Assembly: GCA_018241725.1 (NCBI GenBank)
Contig: JAFEDI010000146.1
Span: 1-64,000, forward strand
Reading direction: 5' to 3'
Source: Pseudomonadota bacterium
GTDB lineage: Bacteria > Pseudomonadota > Gammaproteobacteria > Burkholderiales > Rhodocyclaceae
Length of the DNA: 64,000 nt
Part shown: piece by piece, positions 27,182-34,325 of the stretch
How the letters are laid out: every line of letters starts with the position of its first letter
How positions within the stretch are numbered: position 1 is the first letter of the stretch
Program-made: the position numbers and the translations under genes
Notes under the pieces: generated by a model
The model's input: the letters and a program-made list of their open reading frames with translations, nothing else
Databases searched by the model: none
Told to the model about the DNA's origin: nothing

Positions 27182-28737
27182 GGACGGAGTTTCCTGTCGT
27201 TCGACTTTTCTTCAGATATCGCGGGGTGTAGCGGCGCCCTCAGGACGAGGCGGGCGCCCTGCGGCTTGGCTGGCCCGACTTCGAGTTGCCCACCCAGGCT
27301 TGAAAGTCGTTCGCGGATGCCGCGCAGACCGAACGAATGTGGCTTCAAAAGGTCTCCAGCGGCGATGCCGCAACCGTCATCGGCGATTTCGAGCACGGCT
27401 TCGTCCCCGTCCTGCAGCAGGCGTACGTTCACCTGGCTGGCCAAGGCGTGTTTGCTGACGTTGGTCAGCGCCTCCTGAAAGATCCGGAAGAAGGCCAGCG
27501 CCGTGTCGTAAGCCGGTGCGAGATCATGATCGGTGCACAGAATGTTACAGGCGATACCTGTGCGTTGGGCAAAGTCTTCACCCTGAGATTCGATGGCTGC
27601 TGCCAGGCCGAAGTCCTTCAGGATGCCCGGGCGCAACTCACGGGTAACACGGCCCGCGGTGGCGATCGCATCGTCCAGCATGTGGATGACATTGCGGACG
27701 CCGTCAGTGGCCTCGTCAGGGCTGGCGCGCAGTTTTGCTTCAAGCCGAGCCATTTCGAACTTCATTGCTACTAGCGTGCCTCCGAGAACGTCGTGGACAT
27801 CCCGGGCGATGCGCTCGCGCTCCTCCTCTTTGATGCGCTGCAGGTGATTCGATAGCGCAGCCAGCTGGCTGCGGGACTCGCGCAGGTCGGCTTCAACGCG
27901 CTTGCTGTGGGTGATGTTCCACATGACCCCTTCCCACACCGTGTTGCCATTTTCGGACAGACGCGGGGAGCTGCGCAGGTTGATCCATTTCTGTTCCCCC
28001 GACGGTAACTGGATGCGGCCTTCCCAGTTGAGCGTGCATAGCTGGTCGGCGGAACTGGCCGCTGCGGCCACGAGTCCTGGCAGGTCATCGTCGAGGAGCC
28101 AGGTCATCCAGCTCGCCGAGCCGCCGACGAGTTCGTCGGCCCCGGTGCCGAAGAGCATGGCGGCCGCTTCGCTGAGATACTGGAAGCCGAGCATGCCGTC
28201 CGGGGTGTAGCCCATCTGGAAGACCACGCCGGGGATGTTGTCGGTGAGCGCACGCAGGCGGGCTTCGCTCTGCCGCAGCGTCTGCTCGGCAAGGCGCTTT
28301 TCCCGGCGGTTGGCAACCTCCCTCAACTCTCGTTCGACGGCGGGAATCAGCCGGTCGAGTTTGCGCTTACTGAGATAGTCGTGGGCTCCTGCACGCATGG
28401 CGGCAATCGCCTCGTCTTCCTGCATGATGTCGGAGACGATAATGAAAGGGAGGTCGAGGGCGAGTTCCCGTAGCACCCCAAGGGCTGCCTGCATGCTGCA
28501 GCCGCGCAGATTGCGGTCACACAGGACGACGTCCCAGTGCTCTTGCAGGAGGGCCTCGCGAAGCTCGGCCTCCGAGGCCAGGCGTCGATGCCATGGAGCG
28601 TAGCCGGCGGACCGGAAGCGCCGGAGCAGCAGGAGTGTGTCGTTTTCTGAGTCCTCGATGAATAGCAGCCGGATAGAGGGCTTGCTGGTGCGGCCTGTTT
28701 CGATGGGCGGTGCCTCCGGACGCGGCGCAATGGACAT
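27178..28737 (-). CDS. Hybrid-type sensor histidine kinase (REC-PAS-HisKA_3-HATPase)
   Basis: A soluble 519-aa kinase. Residues 22-135 form a receiver domain (Asp74 in LCDRNLRG), about 155-285 a PAS domain with PAC, 300-320 the HisKA_3 dimerisation helix with phospho-His315 (ERERIARDVHDVLGG), and the last 110 residues a HATPase_c domain (DDGCGIAAGD, GLRGIRERL). No membrane segment is visible, so the signal is intracellular or arrives through the N-terminal receiver. It overlaps the response regulator gene by 4 nt. Confidence 0.92.
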   Translation of the reverse strand: MSIAPRPEAPPIETGRTSKPSIRLLFIEDSENDTLLLLRRFRSAGYAPWHRRLASEAELREALLQEHWDVVLCDRNLRGCSMQAALGVLRELALDLPFIIVSDIMQEDEAIAAMRAGAHDYLSKRKLDRLIPAVERELREVANRREKRLAEQTLRQSEARLRALTDNIPGVVFQMGYTPDGMLGFQYLSEAAAMLFGTGADELVGGSASWMTWLLDDDLPGLVAAAASSADQLCTLNWEGRIQLPSGEQKWINLRSSPRLSENGNTVWEGVMWNITHSKRVEADLRESRSQLAALSNHLQRIKEEERERIARDVHDVLGGTLVAMKFEMARLEAKLRASPDEATDGVRNVIHMLDDAIATAGRVTRELRPGILKDFGLAAAIESQGEDFAQRTGIACNILCTDHDLAPAYDTALAFFRIFQEALTNVSKHALASQVNVRLLQDGDEAVLEIADDGCGIAAGDLLKPHSFGLRGIRERLSSLGGQLEVGPAKPQGARLVLRAPLHPAISEEKSNDRKLRP

Positions 28738-28775
28738 TGGGCGATCAGCGTGCTGCGCGAATGGATCGGTTTGTT

Positions 28776-28781
28776 TATAAT
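28776..28781 (+). promoter_or_regulatory. Likely -10 box of the tRNA-Thr gene
   Basis: TATAAT is followed by CCGCCCC, the same GC-rich discriminator seen at the tRNA-fMet promoter. The -35 region is poor, and the tRNA lies about 94 bp downstream. Confidence 0.45.
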
Positions 28782-28874
28782 CCGCCCCTCGCTCGGGGCT
28801 TGGTAATCCTCAAGGATAGTGCAGGCGTGCCTTTTCAGTCCATGTTGATAGTGGGCTGGAACGAGCGGAATGAT

Positions 28875-28950
28875 GCCGGTGTAGCTCAGTTGGTAGAGCA
28901 GCGCACTTGTAATGCGAAGGTCGAGGGTTCGATTCCTTTCACCGGCACCA
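28875..28950 (+). tRNA. tRNA-Thr (anticodon TGT)
   Basis: A 76-nt cloverleaf with encoded CCA. The acceptor stem GCCGGTG pairs with CACCGGC, the D arm is AGCTCAGTTGGTAGAGCA, the anticodon loop CTTGTAA gives TGT, and the T arm contains GGTTCGATTCC. Its 3' part (from 28905) is the left copy of the element attachment repeat, so integration left a complete tRNA. Confidence 0.97.
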
Positions 28951-28953
28951 ATG
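28905..28953 (+). repeat. attL: 49-bp direct repeat, 3' half of tRNA-Thr
   Basis: Identical to 45638-45686. It starts in the anticodon stem (ACTTGTAATGCG) and runs through CCA plus ATG. Confidence 0.92.
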
Positions 28954-28997
28954 AAATCAACGGCTTGGGCAGATCCTGCTGGGTAGGCCTTTTCGCT

Positions 28998-29020
28998 GGG
29001 CTAGCACCGGGCTAGCGCGG
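28998..29020 (+). repeat. Left arm-type integrase repeats
   Basis: GGGCTAGC occurs twice in tandem, separated by ACC, close to attL. The same word with small changes occurs at 45498-45554 by the integrase. Arm-site function is inference. Confidence 0.6.
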
Positions 29021-29077
29021 TGAGTGCGGCAAACGGTTTTTGTAGGCAATTCGCAACGATCAAAGCGCCAGCCAGAC

Positions 29078-29224
29078 ATGCATGGATTGTTAGGGATCGT
29101 CGTAATCTTGGGCTGTGTCTGTGCCGCTCTCTTGGCTGCAGTGTTGTTTTTCCGCGACATGAAACACAGCAAGAAGGCTGAGCAGCGCCGGCAGCAACTC
29201 GTTTCGCGCCTGCGACCGAAGTAG
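29078..29224 (+). CDS. Small single-span membrane protein (left copy)
   Basis: A 48-aa protein with one hydrophobic helix (about residues 3-24, LLGIVVILGCVCAALLAAVL) and a basic tail (EQRRQQLVSRLRPK). It is identical at 42 of 48 positions to the right copy at 45779-45925. No clear ribosome-binding site is visible; conservation of the frame at both sites supports translation. It lies 19 bp before the SRAP gene in both copies' order, so the two form a unit. I do not recognise the family. Confidence 0.65.
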   Translation: MHGLLGIVVILGCVCAALLAAVLFFRDMKHSKKAEQRRQQLVSRLRPK

Positions 29225-29243
29225 CCGTCGCCGGGCTGCTTTC

Positions 29244-29861
29244 ATGTGCGCCAACTACCGCCCGTCCTCCAGGGAAGCACTCCTGGCGTTCCCGTTACCC
29301 CCTCCGGACTTCGCCTACGGCGAGGCCTATCCAGGTTCCGTCGTCCCGATCGTCACGAACTTCGCCCCGCGCGTGTGGGTGCCGGCCTGCTTCGGGCTGA
29401 TTCCAGCATGGGCGCAGGATGCGAAGATCGCTCGTTCGACCTACAACGCCCGGACCGAAACGCTCGGCGAGAAACCTTCCTTCCGCGATGCCTGGACGCG
29501 CGGCCAGTTGTGCATCATCCCGGCCGAGGCCATCTACGAACCGTGCTACGAATCAGGGAAGGCCGTGCGCTGTCGGATCGAGCGGGCCGATGGCCGCCCC
29601 ATGGGTATCGCCGGAATCTGGGAGCGGCGGATCAAAGACGATGGCCTGCCGTCCTGGTCCATGTCGATGCTGACCATCAACGCGGACGGGCATCCGGTGA
29701 TGGGGCGGTTTCACAAGCCCGAGGACGAGAAGCGGTCGGTGGTGATTTTGCCGGACGAAGCATGGGGCGACTGGCTGCGGTCCAAGTCCGAAGCTGTGGC
29801 GAGCAGTATGCTTGCCATGTTCGAGCCCGAACTGGTGAGAGTGGCGGCAGATCCACGATAG
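29244..29861 (+). CDS. SRAP (SOS response-associated peptidase, YedK/HMCES-like) domain protein, left copy
   Basis: A 205-aa SRAP protein. Proteins of this family (YedK, HMCES) form a covalent crosslink with abasic sites in single-stranded DNA through Cys2, exposed after Met removal. The needed elements are here: MCANY at the start, asparagine in STYNARTET, glutamate in PAEAIYE and a histidine in RFHKPEDEK. The MCAN start differs from the usual MCGR. It is followed by nothing on the same strand. A diverged paralogue lies at 45956-46582, about 85% identical by eye over the first 100 residues and less after. Confidence 0.85.
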   Translation: MCANYRPSSREALLAFPLPPPDFAYGEAYPGSVVPIVTNFAPRVWVPACFGLIPAWAQDAKIARSTYNARTETLGEKPSFRDAWTRGQLCIIPAEAIYEPCYESGKAVRCRIERADGRPMGIAGIWERRIKDDGLPSWSMSMLTINADGHPVMGRFHKPEDEKRSVVILPDEAWGDWLRSKSEAVASSMLAMFEPELVRVAADPR

Positions 29862-29864
29862 GCG

Positions 29865-30194
29865 TCACCTGGCATCCGGGGCACGCTTCAGCAACGAGCT
29901 GTGGGCCTCCTCATCCTGCGCGGAGCGCCGCTGCGGAGGCGTGGGATCTCTTCGCGGGGCGACCTGGCCAATCCATCGACCATCAGCAGTCCAATAGCCG
30001 CCGCCACCTGAGCGCTCCATCGCGAACACCTCCAGCGTTCCGCGAGGGCATGTCTTGAACGCGCGAACATCTTTTGTCCGCTGATCTTGGCAAAGCAGGC
30101 TGGTCTGTGCCCTAGCGTTCCAGGACGAAAGGACGCAGACACAAACGCATGCGACGCCATATCGCATAAGTGCAGCTATCGGCTTGGTCTTCAT
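29865..30194 (-). CDS. Small exported hypothetical protein
   Basis: A 109-aa protein with a signal peptide (MKTKPIAALMRYGVACVCVC, cleavage likely after ARA) and a polar mature part beginning QTSLLCQDQ, with a second cysteine in KTCPRGT that could form a disulfide. The C-terminal third is Arg/Pro-rich. No family recognised. It converges on the SRAP gene, with stops 4 bp apart. Confidence 0.55.
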   Translation of the reverse strand: MKTKPIAALMRYGVACVCVCVLSSWNARAQTSLLCQDQRTKDVRAFKTCPRGTLEVFAMERSGGGGYWTADGRWIGQVAPRRDPTPPQRRSAQDEEAHSSLLKRAPDAR

Positions 30195-30229
30195 TGGCCT
30201 TTGGGGCCTCGTAACCGTTGGAGGGTTCA

Positions 30230-31030
30230 TCATCGACAAGCGGTTTTGATTTTTTGAGGATCAGTCACAAACGGATTCCCCTCTCCCTGCCATCGAACGA
30301 TCCGGGTATCTCGCTCGCGTTCCCAGGCGTCCACCGGATAGGTCTTGGCCCAAGCGCACATCAGCTTCTTGTCCTGCGCGCTCATCCGCAGGCCGTAGGC
30401 ATCGTACATGTAGAGCGTGATCCGGGCTGCCCGTCCGCGGACTTCCTCGCGGGGCTGCACGCGCTTTCCCTTGAAGTCGACGATGGTCTGGCACTCGCCG
30501 TACATGCTGGAGCGCTCTCGCGTCCAGGCGCTGTAGGCGAAGTTGTTCCGATCGCCATTGACCTCACCGACAGCCGGCACCAGGTTGTTCAGATCGCCTT
30601 CAGCCTTCCGGAAGACGGGATCGGTGTCCGTGCAGTTCTTTCGCCCGCCGTCTTGCCAGCACTGGCGCTGGTGGCCTAGCACCCAGGCTGGGACGACGTG
30701 CTCCCATTCGATCCGACCAGCGCGCAGCGCATTCTTGCGGGGCGTGTAGCCGCAGCTGTCGAAGTGGACCACCGTGCTGACATAGCGGCAGCCACAGTAG
30801 AAATCCTCCTCAAGCCCGTCGAAGACCTTGGGGAGCACCTTCTTGGCGTTGGCGAAGTCTCGGTGCCCTACGGCGCGGACGCTGTTGACCAGATCCGGCG
30901 ACGGAGCGGCCGGCGCCAGTGTCGCGGCGGGTGATGAACTGGGAGCCGGGGAGGAGTGAGGGCGGGGCGTGGTATTGGCTGCATGGCAGCCGGCCAGAAC
31001 ACTGGCGATCAGCAAGGCAAGGTAACGCAT
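30230..31030 (-). CDS. Endonuclease I family nuclease (EndA/NucM-like), lipoprotein
   Basis: A 266-aa exported nuclease. The N-terminus is a lipoprotein signal (ASVLAGC, Cys16) and a Pro/Ser/Ala-rich linker. The beta-beta-alpha metal nuclease core follows: EWEHVVPAW with the catalytic histidine, and GDLNNLVPAVGEVNGDRNNF, which supplies the metal-binding asparagines. Several paired cysteines fit the disulfide-stabilised EndA family. It degrades DNA non-specifically outside the cytoplasm. As element cargo it could scavenge DNA or damage incoming DNA; that is inference. The start at 31030 is chosen for the signal peptide. Confidence 0.88.
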   Translation of the reverse strand: MRYLALLIASVLAGCHAANTTPRPHSSPAPSSSPAATLAPAAPSPDLVNSVRAVGHRDFANAKKVLPKVFDGLEEDFYCGCRYVSTVVHFDSCGYTPRKNALRAGRIEWEHVVPAWVLGHQRQCWQDGGRKNCTDTDPVFRKAEGDLNNLVPAVGEVNGDRNNFAYSAWTRERSSMYGECQTIVDFKGKRVQPREEVRGRAARITLYMYDAYGLRMSAQDKKLMCAWAKTYPVDAWERERDTRIVRWQGEGNPFVTDPQKIKTACR

Positions 31031-31204
31031 CCGAGAAGTGTAACCGCAGTGACGCGGGAGCCAGGCGGTGTGCCCGCTTTCGCGCTTAGGAGCGACCCTG
31101 CCGCGATTGAACTGCATCACATCAGCGCTGGTGATTTGCCGTATCGCACACTACCGATATGGGTGAAACATGTCAGTCTCATCCGCCAATCCCGAGACGA
31201 AGAA

Positions 31205-31411
31205 ATGCGCTCATCTGCTCTTGCTGTCCTGATTCTGTTTGCTGCGGGTATCGTCCATGCCGGCGAGAGTCCGTCTGCGCAGCGTCGTTCCATCTTCACC
31301 CCCGCTCCGAAGGAGGTCGGGCAGCTCATCAAGGTCTGTAAGGGCTGCGGGTGTCGTGGTGGGGGAGGCTACCGGCTGCCGAACGGCAAGTGTGCGCCGA
31401 AGCCGAGGTAG
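31205..31411 (+). CDS. Small exported Gly/Cys-rich protein
   Basis: A 68-aa protein with a clear signal peptide (about residues 1-19, ending VHAGE). The mature part ends KVCKGCGCRGGGGYRLP, a cysteine-glycine cluster, then NGKCAPKPR. No family recognised. It is divergent from the nuclease gene and 5 bp before the phage-type gene that follows. Confidence 0.55.
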   Translation: MRSSALAVLILFAAGIVHAGESPSAQRRSIFTPAPKEVGQLIKVCKGCGCRGGGGYRLPNGKCAPKPR

Positions 31412-31416
31412 CCTTG

Positions 31417-31746
31417 ATGAGCACTGCCGAGCCGAGTGTTTTGCGTCAGGTCGCCGCGGAGGATCGAAGGCTGAGAATCCTCCAGGCGCTGGAGTGGAGT
31501 AACGGTTACACGTCCAACGCTTCGCTGTTGAAGGAGCTCTTGAAGACGGTGGGGCATGTGACGTCGACCCACGTGCTGGCGGCCGACCTTGCGTGGCTTG
31601 AGGATGTCGAGCTGATCAGGCTGACGAAGCAGGAAGCGTTTTCGGTGGTCAAGCTGACCGCGGCTGGCCTGGATGTCGTTCAGGATGCACGGCTGCTCCC
31701 TGGGGTAGCGCGCCCCGACCCAGAGGACTCTCCGTTCAGACGATAG
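31417..31746 (+). CDS. Phage protein of the VpaChn25_0724 type (winged-helix-like)
   Basis: A 109-aa protein resembling small proteins found in Mu-like prophages: an N-terminal helical half, the central LAADLAWLEDVELIRL segment, the VVKLTAAGLDVVQ wing and the LPGVARPDP end. The layout suggests a winged helix-turn-helix. GAGGTAG precedes the ATG at 31417. In Mu-like phages this gene sits between early and structural regions; its role is unknown. Confidence 0.65.
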   Translation: MSTAEPSVLRQVAAEDRRLRILQALEWSNGYTSNASLLKELLKTVGHVTSTHVLAADLAWLEDVELIRLTKQEAFSVVKLTAAGLDVVQDARLLPGVARPDPEDSPFRR

Positions 31747-31771
31747 GTTTGCGCAGGGGGCGGGCCAAACG

Positions 31772-31795
31772 AAAAACCCGCCACGTGGACGGGTT
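31772..31795 (-). terminator. Terminator of the small-gene chain
   Basis: On the minus strand AACCCG (31795-31790) and CGGGTT (31780-31775) form a stem followed by a short T-run. It lies after the last gene of the chain. Confidence 0.7.
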
Positions 31796-31819
31796 GAGTG
31801 ATCAGGGGCGGGCGGATCG

Positions 31820-32077
31820 TCAGCCGTGCAGCTCTTCCAACTCAGCCCGCGCCATCTCGGCCAACTGGTAGGCGCCGGCCAGCAGCGCCTCCATGTCGTT
31901 GATCGACAGCACCGCCAAATCCTTCCGCTCTGAAGCCAGCAGCGTGAAGTGCTGCGCGGCAAGGACGAGCGTGGTCGTAACGCTGGTGATGGCCCGGTAC
32001 ATCGTGCCGGCCTGCTCAGCGGTGAGGGTGACCGGCGCGCTGAAGTCCTGCCAGTGCTCTCTCGGGTGGGCGCTCAT
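31820..32077 (-). CDS. Hypothetical protein, fifth gene of the C4-controlled chain
   Basis: An 85-aa mostly helical protein (AEQAGTMYRAITSVTTTLVLAA, then MEALLAGAYQLAEMARAELEELHG). No family recognised. Its ATG overlaps the preceding stop (ATGA), so it is translationally coupled to the gene before it. The C-terminal helix pattern resembles that of the 116-aa protein in the same chain, suggesting distant relatives. Confidence 0.6.
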   Translation of the reverse strand: MSAHPREHWQDFSAPVTLTAEQAGTMYRAITSVTTTLVLAAQHFTLLASERKDLAVLSINDMEALLAGAYQLAEMARAELEELHG

Positions 32078-32310
32078 TGCTTCACCCCGCCTTCCTGCAT
32101 CTTCTCCAGGGTGGAGCCGGCGAAGTTCTCCATATCGCAGGCGACGGACCAGCCCAGGGCGGCCAGCTTGGCGGCATCGGAGAATTCCGGCGCCTTTTCC
32201 TTGATTGCCTGCAGCAGGGCGGCGAGCTGGGCGAATGCGTCGGCGCAGCTGTTCAGGCAGCCTTCCACGTCGTTCATGGGGATGGGCTTGAAGCCGGTGG
32301 TGGTGCTCAT
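32074..32310 (-). CDS. Hypothetical protein, fourth gene of the chain
   Basis: A 78-aa acidic helical protein beginning MSTTTGFKPIPMNDVEG, with a pair of cysteines (NSCADAF, VACDMENF). No family recognised. The start overlaps the stop of the 116-aa gene and its stop overlaps the next start; both are ATGA junctions. Confidence 0.6.
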   Translation of the reverse strand: MSTTTGFKPIPMNDVEGCLNSCADAFAQLAALLQAIKEKAPEFSDAAKLAALGWSVACDMENFAGSTLEKMQEGGVKQ

Positions 32311-32657
32311 GGTTGAGTCCTCCGTCCACGTGCGTCGCATTGTGCTTGTACCGTCCAACCGAGCAGGTCGTCGGCTCGTTCCCGTACCTGCTCGCCCAGC
32401 CACGCAAGGGAGTGAATCATCTGGGCTTGGCTCTGGATGCCATACAGCAGCGCCGACACGTCGGCAGGCGCGCGCAGCCATCCGCCGGTCTCGTCGCTTT
32501 CGACCAGTGCTCCCAGGTTGCCGCAGGTCGTGGCTAGGTTGCTCGCCATCAGCTGGGCGTCGTCGCTGGCGGAGTTGAGCAGGCCCAGTTCTTCAAGCGT
32601 CAGGTGGTCGGCCGCACGCTCCCACAGCAGGGAAACGGCTTCGTGGAGGGTTCTCAT
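32307..32657 (-). CDS. Hypothetical protein, third gene of the chain
   Basis: A 116-aa helical protein (MRTLHEAVSLLWERAADHLT, then LLYGIQSQAQMIHSLAWLGEQV). The pattern resembles small phage proteins of unknown role carried in early operons; I cannot name a family. It is coupled at both ends by ATGA overlaps. Confidence 0.6.
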   Translation of the reverse strand: MRTLHEAVSLLWERAADHLTLEELGLLNSASDDAQLMASNLATTCGNLGALVESDETGGWLRAPADVSALLYGIQSQAQMIHSLAWLGEQVRERADDLLGWTVQAQCDARGRRTQP

Positions 32658-32755
32658 GCTGCAGCCCTCCCGGCAAACGTCAGGCGGTAGGCCAGGGCTG
32701 CGCCCGTGAAGCGGCGCAACGTGCGGTACAGGGTGAGGCGGGTTCGGGCGCTCAT
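32654..32755 (-). CDS. 33-aa micro-ORF, second gene of the chain
   Basis: MSARTRLTLYRTLRRFTGAA opens a 33-residue basic peptide with an amphipathic helical pattern. Both ends form exact ATGA overlaps with the flanking genes, which is the best evidence that it is translated. It may be a real small protein or only a link that keeps ribosomes moving to the next gene. Confidence 0.5.
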   Translation of the reverse strand: MSARTRLTLYRTLRRFTGAALAYRLTFAGRAAA

Positions 32756-32946
32756 TTGGCCACCTCCCGCAGTTCGGACAGGGCCAGCTCGAAAGCGCTG
32801 ACGCGCCCTTCGTAGAAGGCTTTGCCAAAGCCGGTTTCCTTCTCGGCCTGCTGTCGGCTGTCGAGAAGCCGGGCCTCAAGGAACGTGATGGTGTCGGTGA
32901 GGGTGATGCGCTTGGGCGCGGCTGCGCCTGGGGAGGTGGTGTGCAT
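32752..32946 (-). CDS. Hypothetical protein, first gene of the chain (target of the C4-like RNA)
   Basis: A 64-aa protein with a helical body (LTDTITFLEARLLDSRQQAE, then FYEGRVSAFELALSELREVAK). No family recognised. An AGGAG ribosome-binding site lies 8 nt before the ATG. That site and the bases before it are complementary to two segments of the folded RNA just upstream, so translation of this gene, and of the coupled genes after it, is probably blocked by that RNA. In phage P1 the gene in this place is icd/ant; this protein shows no similarity I can recognise. Confidence 0.6.
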   Translation of the reverse strand: MHTTSPGAAAPKRITLTDTITFLEARLLDSRQQAEKETGFGKAFYEGRVSAFELALSELREVAK

Positions 32947-32954
32947 GGTGGTAC

Positions 32955-32969
32955 TCCTTGAGTGCGGTG
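32955..32969 (-). promoter_or_regulatory. Antisense target over the ribosome-binding site
   Basis: On the minus strand CACCGCACTCAAGGA ends in the Shine-Dalgarno sequence. CACCGCAC is complementary to 33060-33067 and CTCAAGGA to 33031-33038 of the folded RNA upstream (two 8-bp perfect matches). Confidence 0.7.
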
Positions 32970-32996
32970 CGTTCTCCCGCAACCCCACGCCAATGG

Positions 32997-33076
32997 GGTG
33001 GCAGGAACCGTGCGGCGTTGGCGTACCGGTCTCAAGGACACCGGCGAGCCCGAAGGCTCCACCGCACGGCCCCACC
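32997..33076 (-). ncRNA. C4-like antisense immunity RNA (predicted)
   Basis: The minus-strand RNA folds as a branched structure. An outer stem GGTGG/CCACC (33076-33072 with 33001-32997) and an 8-bp stem CCGTGCGG/CCGCACGG (33069-33062 with 33015-33008) enclose two hairpins: GAGCC-TTCG-GGCTC, with the very stable UUCG loop, and CCGGT-GTCCTTGAG-ACCGG. The second loop is antisense to the ribosome-binding site of the gene 50 bp downstream. Phage P1/P7 C4 RNA and P4 CI RNA share this plan: a structured RNA in the leader of the operon it silences, with two antisense segments. Membership in that family is inferred from structure and position. Confidence 0.65.
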
Positions 33077-33107
33077 ATTAAACAGGCGTGACCATGCAAC
33101 CGATATG

Positions 33108-33133
33108 AAAAAAGCCGCAAAAGTGTATGCGGC
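33108..33133 (-). terminator. Terminator in the leader before the C4-like RNA
   Basis: On the minus strand GCCGCA (33133-33128) and TGCGGC (33119-33114) form a stem followed by TTTTTT (33113-33108). With the promoter at 33194-33223 it would give a short RNA of about 80 nt unless read through. Confidence 0.7.
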
Positions 33134-33193
33134 CTTATCGGCCTTGAGAGTTCGGGACGCCAATCCCGCGCCCCTCTGTCTCGGGGCTTTTTC

Positions 33194-33223
33194 AGTATCG
33201 GCGGGTGCCGAGATGAATGTCAA
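33194..33223 (-). promoter_or_regulatory. Promoter of the C4-like RNA and small-gene chain
   Basis: TTGACA (33223-33218) and GATACT (33199-33194) on the minus strand are 18 bp apart. The expected start is near 33187. Confidence 0.6.
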
Positions 33224-33311
33224 GTGGCACGTTTAACTGAGTTAGCCGAGGTGCCATGGTAGCGTCGTATTTTTGAAAGCCTGATCTGTTTGGTTTTGGG
33301 AGATGTCGCTG

Positions 33312-34325
33312 ATGGTCGACTTAGAAGAAGTAAAAAGAATTGTTGAGTTGCTTGAGCAAACTACGAGCCTCTCTGTAGTGAGTGCTTTTCTAAAGGGGAA
33401 AGGCCTTCATCATTCGGCTGGGAGTTGGGGTAATTTGCTTGAGAAACGGATTATTCCGTATGTTCAAGAATACGCCATTGCGGTTGATGAATTGATCGGG
33501 CTTTTGCGTAATGCTGAGGAGTCCGGGGGGCAGCATGTCTTTATTTATCAGTGCTCTGAGGATGTTGCACTGAGTATTATTGATAGGTCCAATGTAAAGG
33601 CTGCGCTTGAAAAAAATGGCCTGGATCATTTGCTGGTTAAGCCGCTTGTCCTTGAACAGCCAGATACTCCGCAGCTTGTTGACGTTAGATGGGAGGTTTC
33701 AGGAATTGACACCGCGCTGATTGTTAAACAGGTCGAGCGGCGTGTTTATTCAAAGTTTGTGGGTACTGAGCCGCATGGAAATCAAATTCACAAAGTGTAT
33801 GAGCAGGTTCGTGAGCGTGCTGTTAATGTGGCGAAGTTGCATAGGTCTGGTTTTTTGGAGCTGAGAATCGCGCTTCACAAAAACTCCAGCAAATATGAAG
33901 ATGATGTTTATAGATTCTTTAAGGCGATTGAAGGGATAATTCCTCCTTCCTCATTTAGAGAGGTTTCTCTAGGTGTGGCAAAGAATAGGATATGGACTGA
34001 AAGGAAGGCGTTGAGTCATCTTATTCGATATAGTGACTCAACCTTGAGAGATGAACGTGGGAATGTGCTGCGAGCTGCCACAGGCTCTGATGTTAGTGAT
34101 TTGAAGGATAATGATGCAGTTGCTGGCAGTCTTGATTATTTGCTTTCCAATGACAAGACTGCATATTGCCATGGTTCAAGTTTTTGGTTTAGGAAAAATG
34201 ACCACCTGGCAAACGACATTCGAGTGACTTTAGATGGTGAGCCGAATGAGTATGCTCTTACGTCTAAGTGTAGCGCGGAGGAGTATGAGTATGTCCTCAG
34301 TAAAATTAGACTCCTTAATAAGTGA
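33312..34325 (+). CDS. Hypothetical protein, first gene of the AT-rich cassette
   Basis: A 337-aa soluble protein of no family I recognise. The start at 33312 (MVDLEEVKRIVELL) has GGGAG 9 nt upstream; an ATG at 33303 abuts that site and is less likely. The N-terminal 60 residues are helical, a central part is mixed alpha/beta, and a His/Lys/Tyr-rich stretch (RIALHKNSSKYEDDVYRFFKAIE) follows. No transmembrane segment or nuclease motif is obvious. Base composition is clearly more AT-rich than the flanking phage genes, a sign of separate transfer. It overlaps the next gene by 35 nt. Confidence 0.7.
   Translation: MVDLEEVKRIVELLEQTTSLSVVSAFLKGKGLHHSAGSWGNLLEKRIIPYVQEYAIAVDELIGLLRNAEESGGQHVFIYQCSEDVALSIIDRSNVKAALEKNGLDHLLVKPLVLEQPDTPQLVDVRWEVSGIDTALIVKQVERRVYSKFVGTEPHGNQIHKVYEQVRERAVNVAKLHRSGFLELRIALHKNSSKYEDDVYRFFKAIEGIIPPSSFREVSLGVAKNRIWTERKALSHLIRYSDSTLRDERGNVLRAATGSDVSDLKDNDAVAGSLDYLLSNDKTAYCHGSSFWFRKNDHLANDIRVTLDGEPNEYALTSKCSAEEYEYVLSKIRLLNK

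Noticed and set aside
31820-32407. A single 195-codon reading of the minus strand spanning two small genes of the chain
   Set aside because: The upstream part runs in a different frame from the supported coupled gene there and has shadow-like composition; the ATG at 32077 with its ATGA overlap is better.
33222-33240. TGGCACG as a sigma-54 promoter before the AT-rich cassette
   Set aside because: The -12 GC element is absent at the right spacing.
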